Positions 42,237-53,397 of a DNA stretch of 64,000 nt are shown piece by piece; positions within the stretch are counted from its first letter, which is position 1, and each line of letters begins with the position of its first letter. Source of the stretch: Adiantum capillus-veneris. Lineage: Eukaryota > Streptophyta > Polypodiopsida > Polypodiales > Pteridaceae. A model generated the notes under the pieces. It was not told where the DNA came from. It was given only the letters and a program-made list of their open reading frames with translations, and searched no databases. The stretch lies in NCBI GenBank assembly GCA_014529385.2, contig JABFUD020000300.1, positions 21,576 to 85,575 of the forward strand, given 5' to 3'. A program made the translations under genes and the position numbers.

Positions 42237-44828
42237 AAGTAATAAAGGATGCCATATCCCAAAAATACATCTACCACAATTTAGTGCAGATTGTGGATAA
42301 GAATGGGGATTTAACTCTTAATGTATCTGATCTTGAAAATTTCATTGAGACAGTCCAGGCAGAACTCAGAGAAAAAGCAAGACAATACACTACCACACTC
42401 GCCAATGAATCTATTATGAGGAAGAGGAGGACACAAAATAGGATCAAGATCAACAACACCAGAGTGGGCCTAACACTGGAGCATCCACTGGGGGCACATC
42501 AACGGGGAATTTACCTCCAAATCAAACGACAAGAAACCCTGCAAAACAACATGAACCACCAGTAAGAGACCATCCAAATTCACTACAACAAACTGAGGGA
42601 CAACAAGACCAAGTGGATTCAACTTTGAATAAAGGGAAAGTTTTGCTACTCATTATTGATTTTGATTTTGAAATTGACCAATTTTTGGATGATGATGTAG
42701 AGTATTGAGATCTATGTTAAGTATGGAGCCTGATTTACCCCTCTTAAACTTTCGTGGTAAAATATGAGGAGAAGCCATTGTGCGTGAAGAAAAATAACTC
42801 ACCAAAAAATAAAATCACTCAGTGAAAACCAAAATTTTCACGACCAGGCTTTGTCGGAATGCTATGGCCAGATGGCGGCCGGAAAGTAGTCAAAAAACGA
42901 CCGGTCGGTTGGCCAATGGTCGGAAGTCAATGGCCGGTGGCGAAACTCATAAGCGGACTTTTCTTCTCAAGGGCAGCCACACACGGGCGGATTGGAGGGT
43001 CTGATTTGGACTTATCTACACAAGGGCGGCTACACATGGCTGCCTCTTGTAAGAGAGGGCGGCCCTTTTGGCCTATAAAAGGAGGCCATTTCTACACATG
43101 TCTCATAGTGTGAAATTGATGCAACAAGGTGGGTGTGAGGTGGTGAGAGTGAAGCAAGTGGGAGCTCTATTAAGGTTATAATCCCTTCATAACCTACTTC
43201 TTGTTTGAAGTACTAAAGCCATTAAGTGGCTGCTTTCCCGTGGATGTAGCCCACATTGGGTGAACCACGTATACCGTGTGTAATCTCTCTCTCTCTCTCT
43301 CTACTCTATAATCTCTTGTGTGTGAAAGTTATCTCTCTGCATTAAGTAATATACCCAATTATCTACTTAGCTACATCATATTTCCTAACAATATAGAGTG
43401 ATTTGAGATGCTCTAACGCATGGTGGCAGACCCAAATTCACTGAGTTTCATGACTAGACAATTTGTTAAACTACTAGCTCACCCTCCATGTGTTCAAGTG
43501 TTGGAAAGGATTCTAGAGTGGGACTCCACTGGCAATGATATAGGAATACATCCCAAATTTAATTTATATAATTAACCACGGAAGATCTTAGGTCACTAGG
43601 ACTTCAAGTGGAAACACTCCTAGGCAACAAGCCCACATACCTGTGTATGGAGATCAGATGCAAATTGAAGGACGCACTCAGTTAAATGCAAAGTTCTAGA
43701 GGAGTATTGGATCTCAAAGTCAAGGACTTAATAGAATGCGATGAGGACAGCAACAACAGAGGACTTTAGACCAAGATGTCGCTCAAAGAACAGGAAACAC
43801 GGCTCAAGCGTCTCTTTCACCTGGTTTGACTTACAAGGGAAATGATGCAACCGGAAGATGAAATAGTTCTAAACTTCTTAGATTTTGTCCTTGATGCTCC
43901 ATCTTTACTTTATGCCATTCTAGTTAAGGAAGATGAACTCCCTCGATTCTTTCCAGCTCTCTTTCCAACTCACATGGAGCCAACAAATCAAAACAAATAT
44001 TTGGAGATAGCAGATGGGCTTCAAACATGGTATGAAGAGGCAAGGGTAGAATGGCTAGCATGGAGTAGAGTAGTACAAGATGCACATCACAAGACCATGG
44101 CCAGTGAGCTAAGGGAGGAGCTATCTAGATTTTAGTTATTAATGGGCCAGTGGAAAATTCAGATCAATCGGCTCATTCGTATTACAAATAAGTTGTTATA
44201 AGTGACAATTGATGCCTATAAAATTCTACAGATGGAATTGGCTAGTAAGGCGAGTTTTGAACCACAATTTTGGAGAAATGGCTGAGATTTTGTTTGAGAC
44301 CTGCATCAAGAGTAACCTGCCACTACCTTGGGGATGGATGGATACGGCCTCTTATTGTCACAAGGTGGCCAGAACTTGTCTGACAAGCAGACGTACCCTT
44401 ATATGATGCCAACACAAAGATTGTGATGCACTAACACCCTATGAAGTTGAAATGACAACAGTTAGAAAGGATCCGTTGGAGCAAGAGGCACTATTCAAAC
44501 TGATTCAAAAGGTAAATGTTGGACCCACTACTTTTGAAGCATCCCAAGGGCCATCTAAGAGGAAGAAGGCACCTCACAAGAAGAAGGTTCACTGGTGAGT
44601 GAGGAATCCTCTATTGTTCAAGTGGAGGGTGATGACAAGGAGGTGATTGAAGAAGTTGGAGATGCATGGTATAAGACAATGATTGTCTTTCTACAACCGG
44701 CACTTTTGGAGTCCTATGCGGACATAAGAGATATGGCTGTCCAAATACAAAAGAAGAAACAACCAATGAGAAACCTTATTGACACCATCACTAGACTATT
44801 GGAAAACACTCTCAAAATTGTCTACTAG
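42237..44828 (+). pseudogene. Extra 3' ORF of element D, second part
   Basis: Resumes right after element A with QVIKDAISQKYIYHNLVQIV and SDLENFIETVQAELREKARQ (42164-42565 frame). After the solo LTR (42715-43390) come 43842-44135, with EIVLNFLDFVLDAPSLLYAI and KYLEIADGLQTWYEEARVEW, and 44595-44828, ending SYADIRDMAVQIQKKKQPMRNL. It is a mostly helical, charged protein with no domain I can name. It ends 42 bp before the element polypurine tract. The position equals that of env-like ORFs in Athila elements. I see no obvious signal peptide or long transmembrane segment, though decay makes this uncertain. Confidence 0.5.
42715..43390 (+). mobile_element. Solo LTR with Ty1/copia-like anatomy
   Basis: It starts TGTTAAG and ends CCTAACA (5-bp terminal inverted TGTTA/TAACA). 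Flanks ATCTA and ATATA are a 4-of-5 target duplication. A TATA box TATAAAAG lies at 43074-43081. Downstream, CCGTGGATGTAGCCCACATT and GGTGAACCACG (about 43240-43271) are typical of plant copia LTRs. A short CT run is at 43287-43305. No internal region is present, so LTR-LTR recombination removed it. Confidence 0.8.
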
Positions 44829-44852
44829 AAATTTTGGTATATAGAAAAATTT

Positions 44853-44870
44853 AAGAAAGGAGAGGAGGAA
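44853..44870 (+). other. Polypurine tract of element D
   Basis: AAGAAAGGAGAGGAGGAA is followed immediately by TGTAGAAGG, the LTR start at 44871. It is nearly the same as the junction at 4239-4252. Confidence 0.8.
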
Positions 44871-45436
44871 TGTAGAAGGCGGGAACCAACCCCAAGTGGG
44901 ACTGGTAGGTTAAGTAAGTTCCTAGAAGCAATAACCAATGAGTTACCAAAGACATTGATAGTGCACAGTCAAAAAGTCAAACAGCCTATAAATAGGATCC
45001 ATTACTCATTTTGTATAGCTTTTGACTCTTTAGAATCTACACTAGTCTATGTTCAAAGCTACTTGTGCTCTTGTAATCATTTTGATGCGCTCTCTCTCTT
45101 CTTTTATCACAAAGCCAACTTCTAGAATATCAAATGCTTCAGTGTACTCTGCATATTTGAAATACAATCCTAGTTTTGGTTTCCTTAACAGTGTCTTGTA
45201 TTTCAGTTCCACTATTTCACCTTTTTCTTCTTGTGTTTTTAATTTTAGTTTCAGTCGTGTTTTCCAGTAATCATCAAATCTCTGAATTTGACATCTTTAG
45301 TTCTAAGTACCAACCTGGAATAGCCCTCTAGGCACATCAGCTCATTTCAGTAATCATCAAATCTTTGAATCTAACATCTTTAGCTCTAAGTACCAACTTG
45401 GAATAGCCCTCTAAATACATCCAACTCATTTCAGAC
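44871..45436 (+). repeat. 3' LTR of element D
   Basis: It starts TGTAGAAGGCGGGAACC after the polypurine tract. TATA box TATAAATA is at 44987-44994. The end is placed at TTTCAGACA (45436), which is uncertain because an 83-bp tandem duplication occupies the tail and no second LTR copy exists in the window. Confidence 0.6.
45265..45431. repeat. Tandem duplication of 83-84 bp in the LTR tail
   Basis: Copies 45265-45347 and 45348-45431 both start CAGTAATCATCAAATCT and share TGGAATAGCCCTCTA. They differ at several bases. They lie in the predicted R/U5 part of the element D LTR. Confidence 0.85.
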
Positions 45437-45569
45437 ATAGTGAGCACTTGTAGACATTGGAGCGAGAGCCAACTCCATGAAGTACTTTACATACATGAAG
45501 ATTCCAGATGTACCCTTAATGACCAATTAGATAGAGAGAAAATCTGCAAACCAGGGCAAGATGGTCACT

Positions 45570-46598
45570 TTAGGTCAAATTTTTTTTTTCATCAACATCG
45601 ATGTTCATCAATGCCCACGTCAATTTCATGTCACGTTCTTCTTCTGAAGTGTTATCGGTCCAATCTTCTTCCGTCTCACTTTGAGATGATTCTTCATGGA
45701 GCTCCTCTTGGCGTTGCTCCTTCATGTCAAAGACAACCTTCTTATGATTGTCATTCCTGCAAATTAGCTTTCCACTGTCCCAATCCTGCGAAGCTCGCAT
45801 TTTCATTAGCAATGGTCTTCCTAGCATAAATGGGTAACCATTTCCTTTGGTAGACATGACATAGAAATCCACTGCCTTCTTAATGCCAAAGGCCTCTACA
45901 AAAACATTTTTACAAATGCCTACACACCTAGATTTGCTATTGTTTGCCATCTTCACTTTGATTTCAGGTGTCTCATGGATGTGCATGCCTAGTCTTTGCA
46001 TGAGTCCCTCTGTCATGATGCAAATTTGTGCACCCCCATCCACTAGACCTTTCCTAACCAATCTTCCTTTGATGTAACAATATAGCATATGTGTAATATC
46101 CTCATTCATTTCAACATGTGCAATTTTTACAACAGGCACACTCTCCTTTAACTTTAACCTAGTGCTAACTGCCTTTGTTAAATCCCTTATAACTCGTGGA
46201 CATAATGCAAGGAATTGAGGCGATGAAATATCAGGACCCTTACCTCGCATGTCTTCCAACAGGTTGTATGGAGCCATAGCATGTCCAAGAGGGAAGTCTT
46301 GGAGATTGATACGACGTTGAATAAGCTTAGCTTCCTTGGTCTCCTTTGCCTTCTTGCCTCGTCCATGGTCACTCTGTGATGTGACACCTTCTTTCTCTTT
46401 AAATTTTCCTTGGCCACACTTAATGCCATTTTCTTCCATGTCAACCTCATTTGAATTTGTTACCTCTACCACATGCACACTTGGATCTGGAAAAGGTGGA
46501 ACTCTTTCTACCCCTTGTGGAGGTGGTCTTGGTCCATTTGGTCTTTGAAGAAGCCTTGGTTGTTGACCAGTTCCTTCTCCTGCAAGAAAATACTTCAA
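45570..46598 (-). pseudogene. Isolated gag-pro fragment with DGGA retropepsin
   Basis: An open frame of about 342 codons. The N-terminal third is Pro- and Lys-rich, as after a gag knuckle. The protease core has RKGLVDGGAQICIMTEGLMQ, KMANNSKSRCVGICKNVFVE and VDFYVMSTKGNGYPFMLGRP. An acidic tail follows (SSQSETEEDWTDNTSEEERD). The same motif series occurs in the element C protease (KMANNSK against RMANHAK), so it is another Tat-like element. No RT follows; the LTR of D lies next to it. It is a truncated remnant even though this part is still open. Confidence 0.8.
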
Positions 46599-46599
46599 G

Positions 46600-47524
46600 G
46601 TTCAAACTTAAGAAAACCTCTTATGTCACTCCTTTTGCACAAAGCAATCACATCTAGAAAGTATATCCCATAGTTACGGATGATAATTAGTAATGAAGCC
46701 TAAACTGAGCCTACACAAAATTTTAGCAGACAAGCCATAAAATAGGTATGGGTGAAAAAAATCCATCATGGAAAATAAGCCTAAACAGATATGGATACCA
46801 TGCCAACAACCACACCAACGATGGGATTCCAGACTAGGTAGCATTACCCAACAACAAAATCTCCATAACATCAACATAGTTATCCTTGGAAATGAAAACC
46901 CAAACAACAACAACAACCTCCAACAAGCCAACCCAACTATCAATGGATGCCAAATCACAAAGAGTCCAACCAACCTCAACATACAAAGATAACCTAGAAA
47001 TGAAGACCAAAGAAACCAAATCAATAGCCTCCACGAATAAATTACAAGTGGATACCCAAACACATCAAATCAACAAAAATCAAGTTGGTGTACTCAACAA
47101 ATCAGCAATCAAATAAATGTGCGTGCCATCTTCAACTCCTTTTGTTTAGACCATGGAGTATAGATGGATCCTCGTCAATAAAATCCGTTGAAAAGTCACT
47201 CTAGTAACCACATATTACACAACATATTATTACCCCATGCATCTCTTCCATTGGCATAGTAAGGCCACATTACACGGCCTTTCATAGACACGGTGTCCGT
47301 GCCCATGCACATTGCACAAACCTATGTTGACTGGGACAAATCTGAATGAGAAGGGGGCAGTGGCAGCCAATTCTCAAGCCAATTACAAGATCACAAGGTG
47401 TAACATGATTAGAATGTATACTGTATAAATTGTGTTTTTTGCGCAAATGTTTCTTTTTTAGTTAGTTCTATCAGGTTTTACCTCTTATCATGCATAATAA
47501 TGAGGTATATTGATAAATTTGTGA
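46600..47524. other. No recognisable gene; Asn/Gln-rich frame
   Basis: The plus-strand frame around 46768-46992 is rich in Asn and Gln (NENPNNNNNLQQANPTINGC), from an A/C-rich low-complexity stretch. I do not recognise a family. The rest is AT-rich. Confidence 0.35.
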
Positions 47525-48195
47525 TGTAATAGAAATGGCCTATGAACTTTGAGAATAGCGGAATTAAGAGAATTAGAGCGAGCATTTTTGTGAGATTACT
47601 TTGAGAACTTGGAGGGTGAACTTAATTGACTGTAGAAACGTAAATATAGTACCTAATTAACTTGGCATGAAAATACTTTTGCAAGAGAGAGAGTATTAGA
47701 GAACATGACAATAGATGAGGACCGGATTTACATGGAGCCAGTCCCCTCTCCAAAAGGCGTTTGTATTATAGATTCTCCCATCAAGGGAGACTTTGTTACA
47801 ATACAATATTTGTGTTCATGAAGATGGAAAGCTTCATGCATCACGAGCTTAATATAAACTTTGCAAAAAACATTAACTATCCCAAGCCTCAGTACCAAGG
47901 CCTCAAACACCTTCGAAGGTGGAGAGAGCTAGCAGGGAATGAGGGTAGGGAAGAGGAAGAAGAAACATCCCATAGGATAAAGAAATAGTTCCTCACTTAT
48001 CATCACTCTTCTTGCTTAACATAGCATAATAGCATAGTAATGAATATGAAGAAGATGCAAATCTTAAGCATTGAAGCATGGCTCTGGTTGGATTTGCATT
48101 TCATAGCCAAGAGTGTTGGTGTAGGCTCTCCACTTCTCAACAAACTTGGAGAAGGAGATGGAGCTCTTGCATTTTTCACTCCACACAATAAGAGA

Positions 48196-48242
<47 letters not shown>

Positions 48243-48261
48243 AGAGTATACCCCCCCTCTT
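47525..48261 (-). repeat. Partial 3' LTR of element E
   Basis: It starts TGTAATAGAAATGGCC like the other LTR at 55354 and follows it to about the (GT)n run at 48198-48240. It then joins pol sequence near CCCCCCTCTTTTAAAGG. About half the LTR is missing compared with 55354-56876. Confidence 0.8.
48198..48240. repeat. (TG)n microsatellite in LTR
   Basis: About 21 uninterrupted TG repeats. The matching place in the other LTR of E (about 56035-56042) has only a few repeats. Confidence 0.95.
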
Positions 48262-50667
48262 TTAAAGGTTAAGGCCCTTTTGTGCTTGTCAGCAGAAGCT
48301 TTTTGCCTTAGTTGAGAGATGGATATAGCCTCCTTAATATTTTAAGAAGATGCTTGGCAGGTCACGACTATACTCATCGGTAGCAATCTTTCCATGTACT
48401 TTAAGTAGCAAGGGACTTTTAGGTCTTCCCTCTATGATTTCAAAAGGTGCTTTTCCCGTAGAAGTATGAATAGTGATACTATACGCATACTCTACGAGAG
48501 GTAAGTACTCTTCCCATTGTGAGCATTGATCTACTTCTATAACATAGGTCTTAGTAGATCAAGAATCATAAGATTGACTATCTCACTTTGGCCATCTATT
48601 TGTGGGTATATGCCGAAGAGAAATTCAATCTTGTACCTAAATTTTTGAAGAGACCTTTCCATAAATTACTGGTCATTCTAGGATGTCTATCTGACACGAT
48701 GGATGTTGGTAATCCATGGTGTTTAAAAATCTGGGATATGAAAAGAGTTTCCAGTTGGTGTGCCTTAATAGTCTTCTTGACAGGGATAAAGTGTGCTTGC
48801 TTGCTAAACCTGTTGACTATTGTCCATATTCCCATATTCCCATGGATAGACTTGGGTAATCCAAAGATAAAATCCATGGATATACTCCCATAGTGAATTA
48901 GGTATTGGAAATGGCTGGAGTAATCTAGGTTGCTTCCCTCTATCATACTTGGTCTTTTGGCATACCACACAATTGGAAACATACTCTTGTATGTCCACCT
49001 TCATGGTAGGCCAATAAAAGTAAAAGTACGTATGTACTCCTGGCAGAGTAGGTTGAATGCCTCCATGCCCCACATATGGATGAGCATGGGATTCATACAT
49101 GAATTTCTCACGAAGGGAGTGGGTAGCACATAGCCTATTTCCATGGAGAAGATAACCATCCTGCAAGGTGAATGGTTTCTCTTTCTTCCTTAAAGCAAGG
49201 GCTGACATTATTTCTTTAAAGTCAGGGTCAGTAGCATACTCATCTATCAAAGAAGATAGATCATTGTGAGTTGCTATAGACACATCATTAACTTTTGGTC
49301 GTCGTGAAAGTGCATCAGCCACTTGATTGTGCTTACCAGCAATGTGAGCAATGTGGAAATTAAATTGCGAAAGAAAATCTGCCCACCTCATTTGTTTGTC
49401 GGAAATCTTTGTTTGCATCATGAAGTACTTGAGACTTTCATAGTTTGATCGTAAAGTGAATGGAGTCCCCAATAGATAGTGCTTCCATGCGTCTAGGGCA
49501 TGTAGAATAGCTAAAAGCTCTTTCTCATAAACTCCCAAGAACTATTCATGCGTATTGAGTCTTCGACTCTCATATGCTATGGCATGCCCTTCTTGAAGCA
49601 AGACTACTCGAAGGCAATCACCACAAGCATCACATTGGACCTCAAATGGTTTTGAGAGATCCAGAAACATGAGAACTAATTGACAGGAGGTAAGCTTCTC
49701 TTTGAGCGTCTTTTTGCTCCTTACCAGTCCATGAATACTTAACATTCTTCTTTGTTAAGTCATGTAATTGTCCTGCTATTTGAGAAATTTTTTCTATGAA
49801 GCATCTATAGTATGCACACATACCAATAAATCTTCTTAGCTCATGTAGATTCCTTGGATTAGGCCATGCTTTTATTACCTCTGACTTCGATGGATCCATA
49901 CGAATACCATCTCTAGAGATAATATGACCTAAGTATTGAATCTCTTGAAGGAAAAATTTCTTTTCTTTTGGTTGAGAAAAACATTGTTCTCCCTCAATGC
50001 TTGAAAAATCACTTGGATATGATGCTTGTGTTCCTCCAAGGACTTGGAGTAGATGATGATATCATCAAAGAACACTCCAGTGAACTTGCGGTGGGTCTAA
50101 TATTTTCTCCATCAAAGGATTGAATGTGGCAGGTGCATTGGTCAAGCCAAAAGGAATGACTAGATATTCATAAAAACCAAACGTTGTATGAAACGCGGTC
50201 TTTAGGATATCTTCCTGCACTATCCTTATTTGATGATAGCCACTTTTAAGGTAAATCTTATTGAAGTAGGTAGATCCTTGTAGTTTATCAAATAGATTTT
50301 CTATCCGGGATACGAGAAATGTGTTTTTGATAGTGATATGGTTTAGTGTCTAATAGTCCACACCCATGCGGTATGTTCCATCTTTCTTTTGCATTAAAAG
50401 GACTGGAGAACAAAAGGGAGAGGAGCTAGGACTCACCATCCCTTTGTCTACCAATTCTTGTACTTGCCTCATGATATCCTCTTGTTGAGCTTGGGAAACT
50501 CGATAAGGAGGTTTCTTAGGTAGTGAGCTTCCTGATAGGAGCTCAATTCGATGGTCATCATCCCCTTGTTTTGGAGGTAAGTCCATAGGGATATCATCGA
50601 TGAACACATCTTGGAATCCTTTTAGAAAGTTAGACAAGCCTAACTCTTCTTGATTCCTACCACTCAC
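48262..50667 (-). pseudogene. pol: RT-RNase H-integrase of element E, truncated and frameshifted
   Basis: 50667-50350 carries the RT start (IPMDLPPKQGDDDHRIELLS, then SSPFCSPVLLMQKKDGTYRM). Around 50170-50050 are MPFGLTNAPATFN and the catalytic region; 49899-49642 has RRFIGMCAYYRCFIEKISQI. 49745-49542 carries the RNase H start (VQCDACGDCLRVVLLQEG). 49538-48804 continues with EKELLAILHALDAWKHYLLG, the finger HAHPYVGHGG ... CVVCQKTK, and 48982-48596 with MDFIFGLPKSIHGNMG and VSDRHPRMTSN. The sequence is close to B throughout. Reading ends near 48262 at the LTR junction, before the integrase C-terminus. Confidence 0.8.
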
Positions 50668-50798
50668 CTTTCATGAAACATTACGACCTTTTAGGGACTC
50701 CTTGAAAAAAATCATGTACGTAGAAACTGAGCTCTTCATTGATTTATCAAGGGCAAGAGGATTTACAAGTGGTATAGTACGACCAGACTCATTAGCAT

Positions 50799-51113
50799 CT
50801 ATATACATGTTCTTTCCCTGTAGGTGAAGTAGATTCTCCTCTCAAGGAACTTCATGTTGGCAGCCATGTGATCAAACCATGGCGCCCCTAGGATAGCATC
50901 CTCATGTTGGAGAGGAGAGATGAAAAAATCTTCTTTGTCGACATAGCTTTGGACATGAAGCCTCAACTTCCCAATCAAGGGAGTAACGGAGGCTTGCTGT
51001 CCCTTGAAAGTTGTGTTAGCCGTTATAATATCTCCCATCTCAAAAGCTTGAATGACCAACTTGGTGGCCAACTCTGTTGATATGAAGTTGTGCGTAGAGC
51101 CAGGGTCAAACAA
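50799..51113 (-). pseudogene. Retropepsin of element E
   Basis: A 104-codon frame starts at the catalytic motif FDPGSTHNFIS, where most chromoviruses have DSGSTHNF; Pro replaces Ser next to the catalytic Asp. The typical end of the domain is present (DAILGAPWFDHMAANM). A frameshift near 51113 separates it from gag. Confidence 0.75.
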
Positions 51114-51133
51114 GATGTAGACATCATGCTCCC

Positions 51134-51990
51134 TTACCTTTCCCCAAGCATAGGAGAGAGATGATCCTTTGCAATGAGCATCCTCTTTTGGAGCTTCAAT
51201 GGTGGAAGCTCTAGGAGTCTCATTGCGAGCTTTTCTTTTGGGTCAAGAACAATAACCATTTCCTTGCTCCCCACACTTAAAACATTTGTGATCCTTGCAA
51301 AAAGTTTCAATCTCTTCGGGAGAGAGTTTATTTTTACCTTTGTAAACTGCTTTCTCCTTGGACCGATTGTTGTTGCTATTGTTGGAATGGCCTTGGGAAG
51401 AATTTTGGGCATTAATTTTTCCCTTTGCATCACTTTTGTCTTTATTTTCCATGGGCTTGACATTCCTTCTAGCCCCTTTTTGGAAATTGATGCATGAAGA
51501 AACCATGGTATGGTAGATTACTTTGTTGAGAGAACTAGGTCATTGAGAGCTGACATACTCGGCCATCTCTTCAGGTAATCCTACACATAATTATTGCTTT
51601 TGCTCGACAAAGTCTATCTTTTGAAAGATAGTAGCCTTGAGATGTAAATCCCAAAACTTTTCCACATATTTGTGGATAGACTCATGAGAGAGAGCCTCAA
51701 ACTCCACCATTCGGTGAACACTTTTTCCTTTGCATTGCTTATTGCTTGCAAGGAATTTCTTCATAATGGAAAATCGTAGAGTTTTCCATGCCTTTGGGGC
51801 TTCACCGTTGCCACAAAGGCTAGACCACCATTGAAGAGTCAATTTTTGGAAGAGCATAGCTACATGGCGTAGCTTGGAGGACTCCATGAAGCCCTCATCT
51901 CCAAAGCCCGCACCAAATTTTTGGATGAAGGTCAATAGGCCTTGTCGGGAGTCTTACCAAACAGGGAGCGAACATAAAACCGAGCGACTT
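51134..51990 (-). pseudogene. gag of element E
   Basis: 51935-51591 holds the capsid-like helices (LRHVAMLFQKLTLQWWSSLC, then AWKTLRFSIMKKFLASNKQC and EALSHESIHKYVEKFWDLHL). 51506-51243 has a Lys/Asn-rich linker and a broken zinc knuckle, CFKCGEQGNGYCS followed by TGA. The His of C-x2-C-x4-H-x4-C is Asn and the last Cys is the stop. The N-terminus is not recognisable beyond 51990, where a (GA)n array begins. Confidence 0.75.
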
Positions 51991-52005
51991 TCTCACAAAC
52001 ATCGA

Positions 52006-52007
<2 letters not shown>

Positions 52008-52079
<72 letters not shown>
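52008..52079. repeat. (GA)n microsatellite
   Basis: About 36 GA repeats directly against the end of recognisable gag of element E. Confidence 0.95.
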
Positions 52080-52081
<2 letters not shown>

Positions 52082-52310
52082 TGGTGGCATCAAACCTCCC
52101 AAAAAAAAGAACCCCTTGAAACAGTCAACATGGATTGTTTTAGGGTTTTATTTTATTTTTTGTTTTTGGAGAACTCTTTGAGGGTTTTTTTTTTGTTTTT
52201 GGAGGTTTGATGCAAACCCCATGCCGACTCTCTCTCTCTCTCTCTCTCTCACGATTATTTTAGGCTTTTTTCTTTAGTTTTTGAAGGTTTGATGTCACTA
52301 CCATGCCTGA

Positions 52311-52313
<3 letters not shown>

Positions 52314-52395
<82 letters not shown>
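52314..52395. repeat. (CT)n microsatellite, about 82 bp
   Basis: The longest dinucleotide array in the window. It is preceded by a shorter CT run at 52228-52250; both follow similar text (GGTTTGATG, then ATGCC and GACT). Confidence 0.95.
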
Positions 52396-52397
<2 letters not shown>

Positions 52398-52634
52398 CCA
52401 AAACTTGGAATTTTGATGTTGCTACCACGCCGACCACTCTTCGAGAAAAGTGTGCCTTAGCGTAGCCTTGAGCCAATTTTATCACGAATGTTTTGGATGA
52501 GCATTGGATGTTGAAAAATCAAAATAGCCAATAAAAAGGAGGGGGAGAAGGAGAAAATTCGCTTAGAAAATTCATGAAAATGGAGTCCTATTTGAATCTA
52601 CCATAAAGGGAATTTAGTATGTTTGCAAAATTGT

Positions 52635-52635
<1 letters not shown>

Positions 52636-52691
<56 letters not shown>
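52636..52691. repeat. (CT)n microsatellite
   Basis: About 28 CT repeats, same strand sense as the arrays at 52228 and 52314. Confidence 0.95.
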
Positions 52692-52693
<2 letters not shown>

Positions 52694-53303
52694 AAAGGCC
52701 TTGTTCTCATCCCTCCCCTGCGCTTCTGAGCTGTGCAGAGGCTATCGACCAAGGAATGAAATAATGCTTGGACATTGCACTGCACCATGCAAATCTCCTC
52801 AAAGTGGCTGCATCACATCACCTCCCTAACGTCAGGGAGTTGGGCTTCATCCTCCGCAGCCAGAGCCTTGCCATCTCAATCTCATAAAAAATGTGTATCT
52901 CTCACACTGGCTCTCTTGCAGATCTGAGTATGAGGGAACACGCCATTGGAGATGTCATATAGATGCTTAAAACGGGTTGGCCCATAGTGAAGCATGGTGC
53001 GATCACTAGGGCCGACATGGTAGCCAAAGTAGGGGGTAGTATAACCATGAGCTTCCTTCCATCCACTGCTTGAGCCTACTTAGCTTAGCTTCTCTATCCA
53101 CCCACCAAAGCGTGTTCAAAAATAGCTTGACGACAACTTTGGTGAGCTGCGTTGTAAGCATAGCTGCCATAACTTATATGCTTGTCCGCGAGACACAAAG
53201 AAGTTTCAATTATCAAAAATTCAACTCAAGCCTTCCCTACTTTGCTTATCCCGTCTGTATTCTCTTAGAAACGTGCCTCTCTCTCAATAAAAAATAAAAA
53301 AGA

Positions 53304-53366
53304 ACTACTGGAAACAGTCCCCGCCGATGAGAGGGCTAATCAGTGGCACGTTGTGTACTAGCTAGA

Positions 53367-53397
<31 letters not shown>

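Larger units (their letters stand above)
31318..45436 (+). mobile_element. Element D: 5'-truncated Athila-like Ty3/gypsy with extra 3' ORF
   Basis: The plus strand carries RT, RNase H and integrase (31470-34300), then a helical ORF, a polypurine tract (44853-44870) and an LTR from 44871. The interval between RNase H and integrase (about 32880-33290) is too short for an archaeal-type RNase H, which argues against Tat. The RNase H tail and the WAYRTPYKVTTGMNPFELVYG motif resemble Athila-like elements, which are known to carry an ORF between pol and the 3' LTR. Gag and the 5' LTR are absent; the left end abuts the 551-bp duplication. The extra ORF is interrupted by element A and by a solo LTR. 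Confidence 0.65.

Noticed and set aside
42237-44828. Viral envelope gene in the extra ORF of element D
   Set aside because: No clear signal peptide, cleavage site or transmembrane segment could be seen; position alone is not evidence.
46674-47063. Minus-strand hydrophobic frame that could look like a membrane protein
   Set aside because: It is the reverse of an A/C-rich low-complexity stretch; Trp/Leu/Phe richness follows from base composition.
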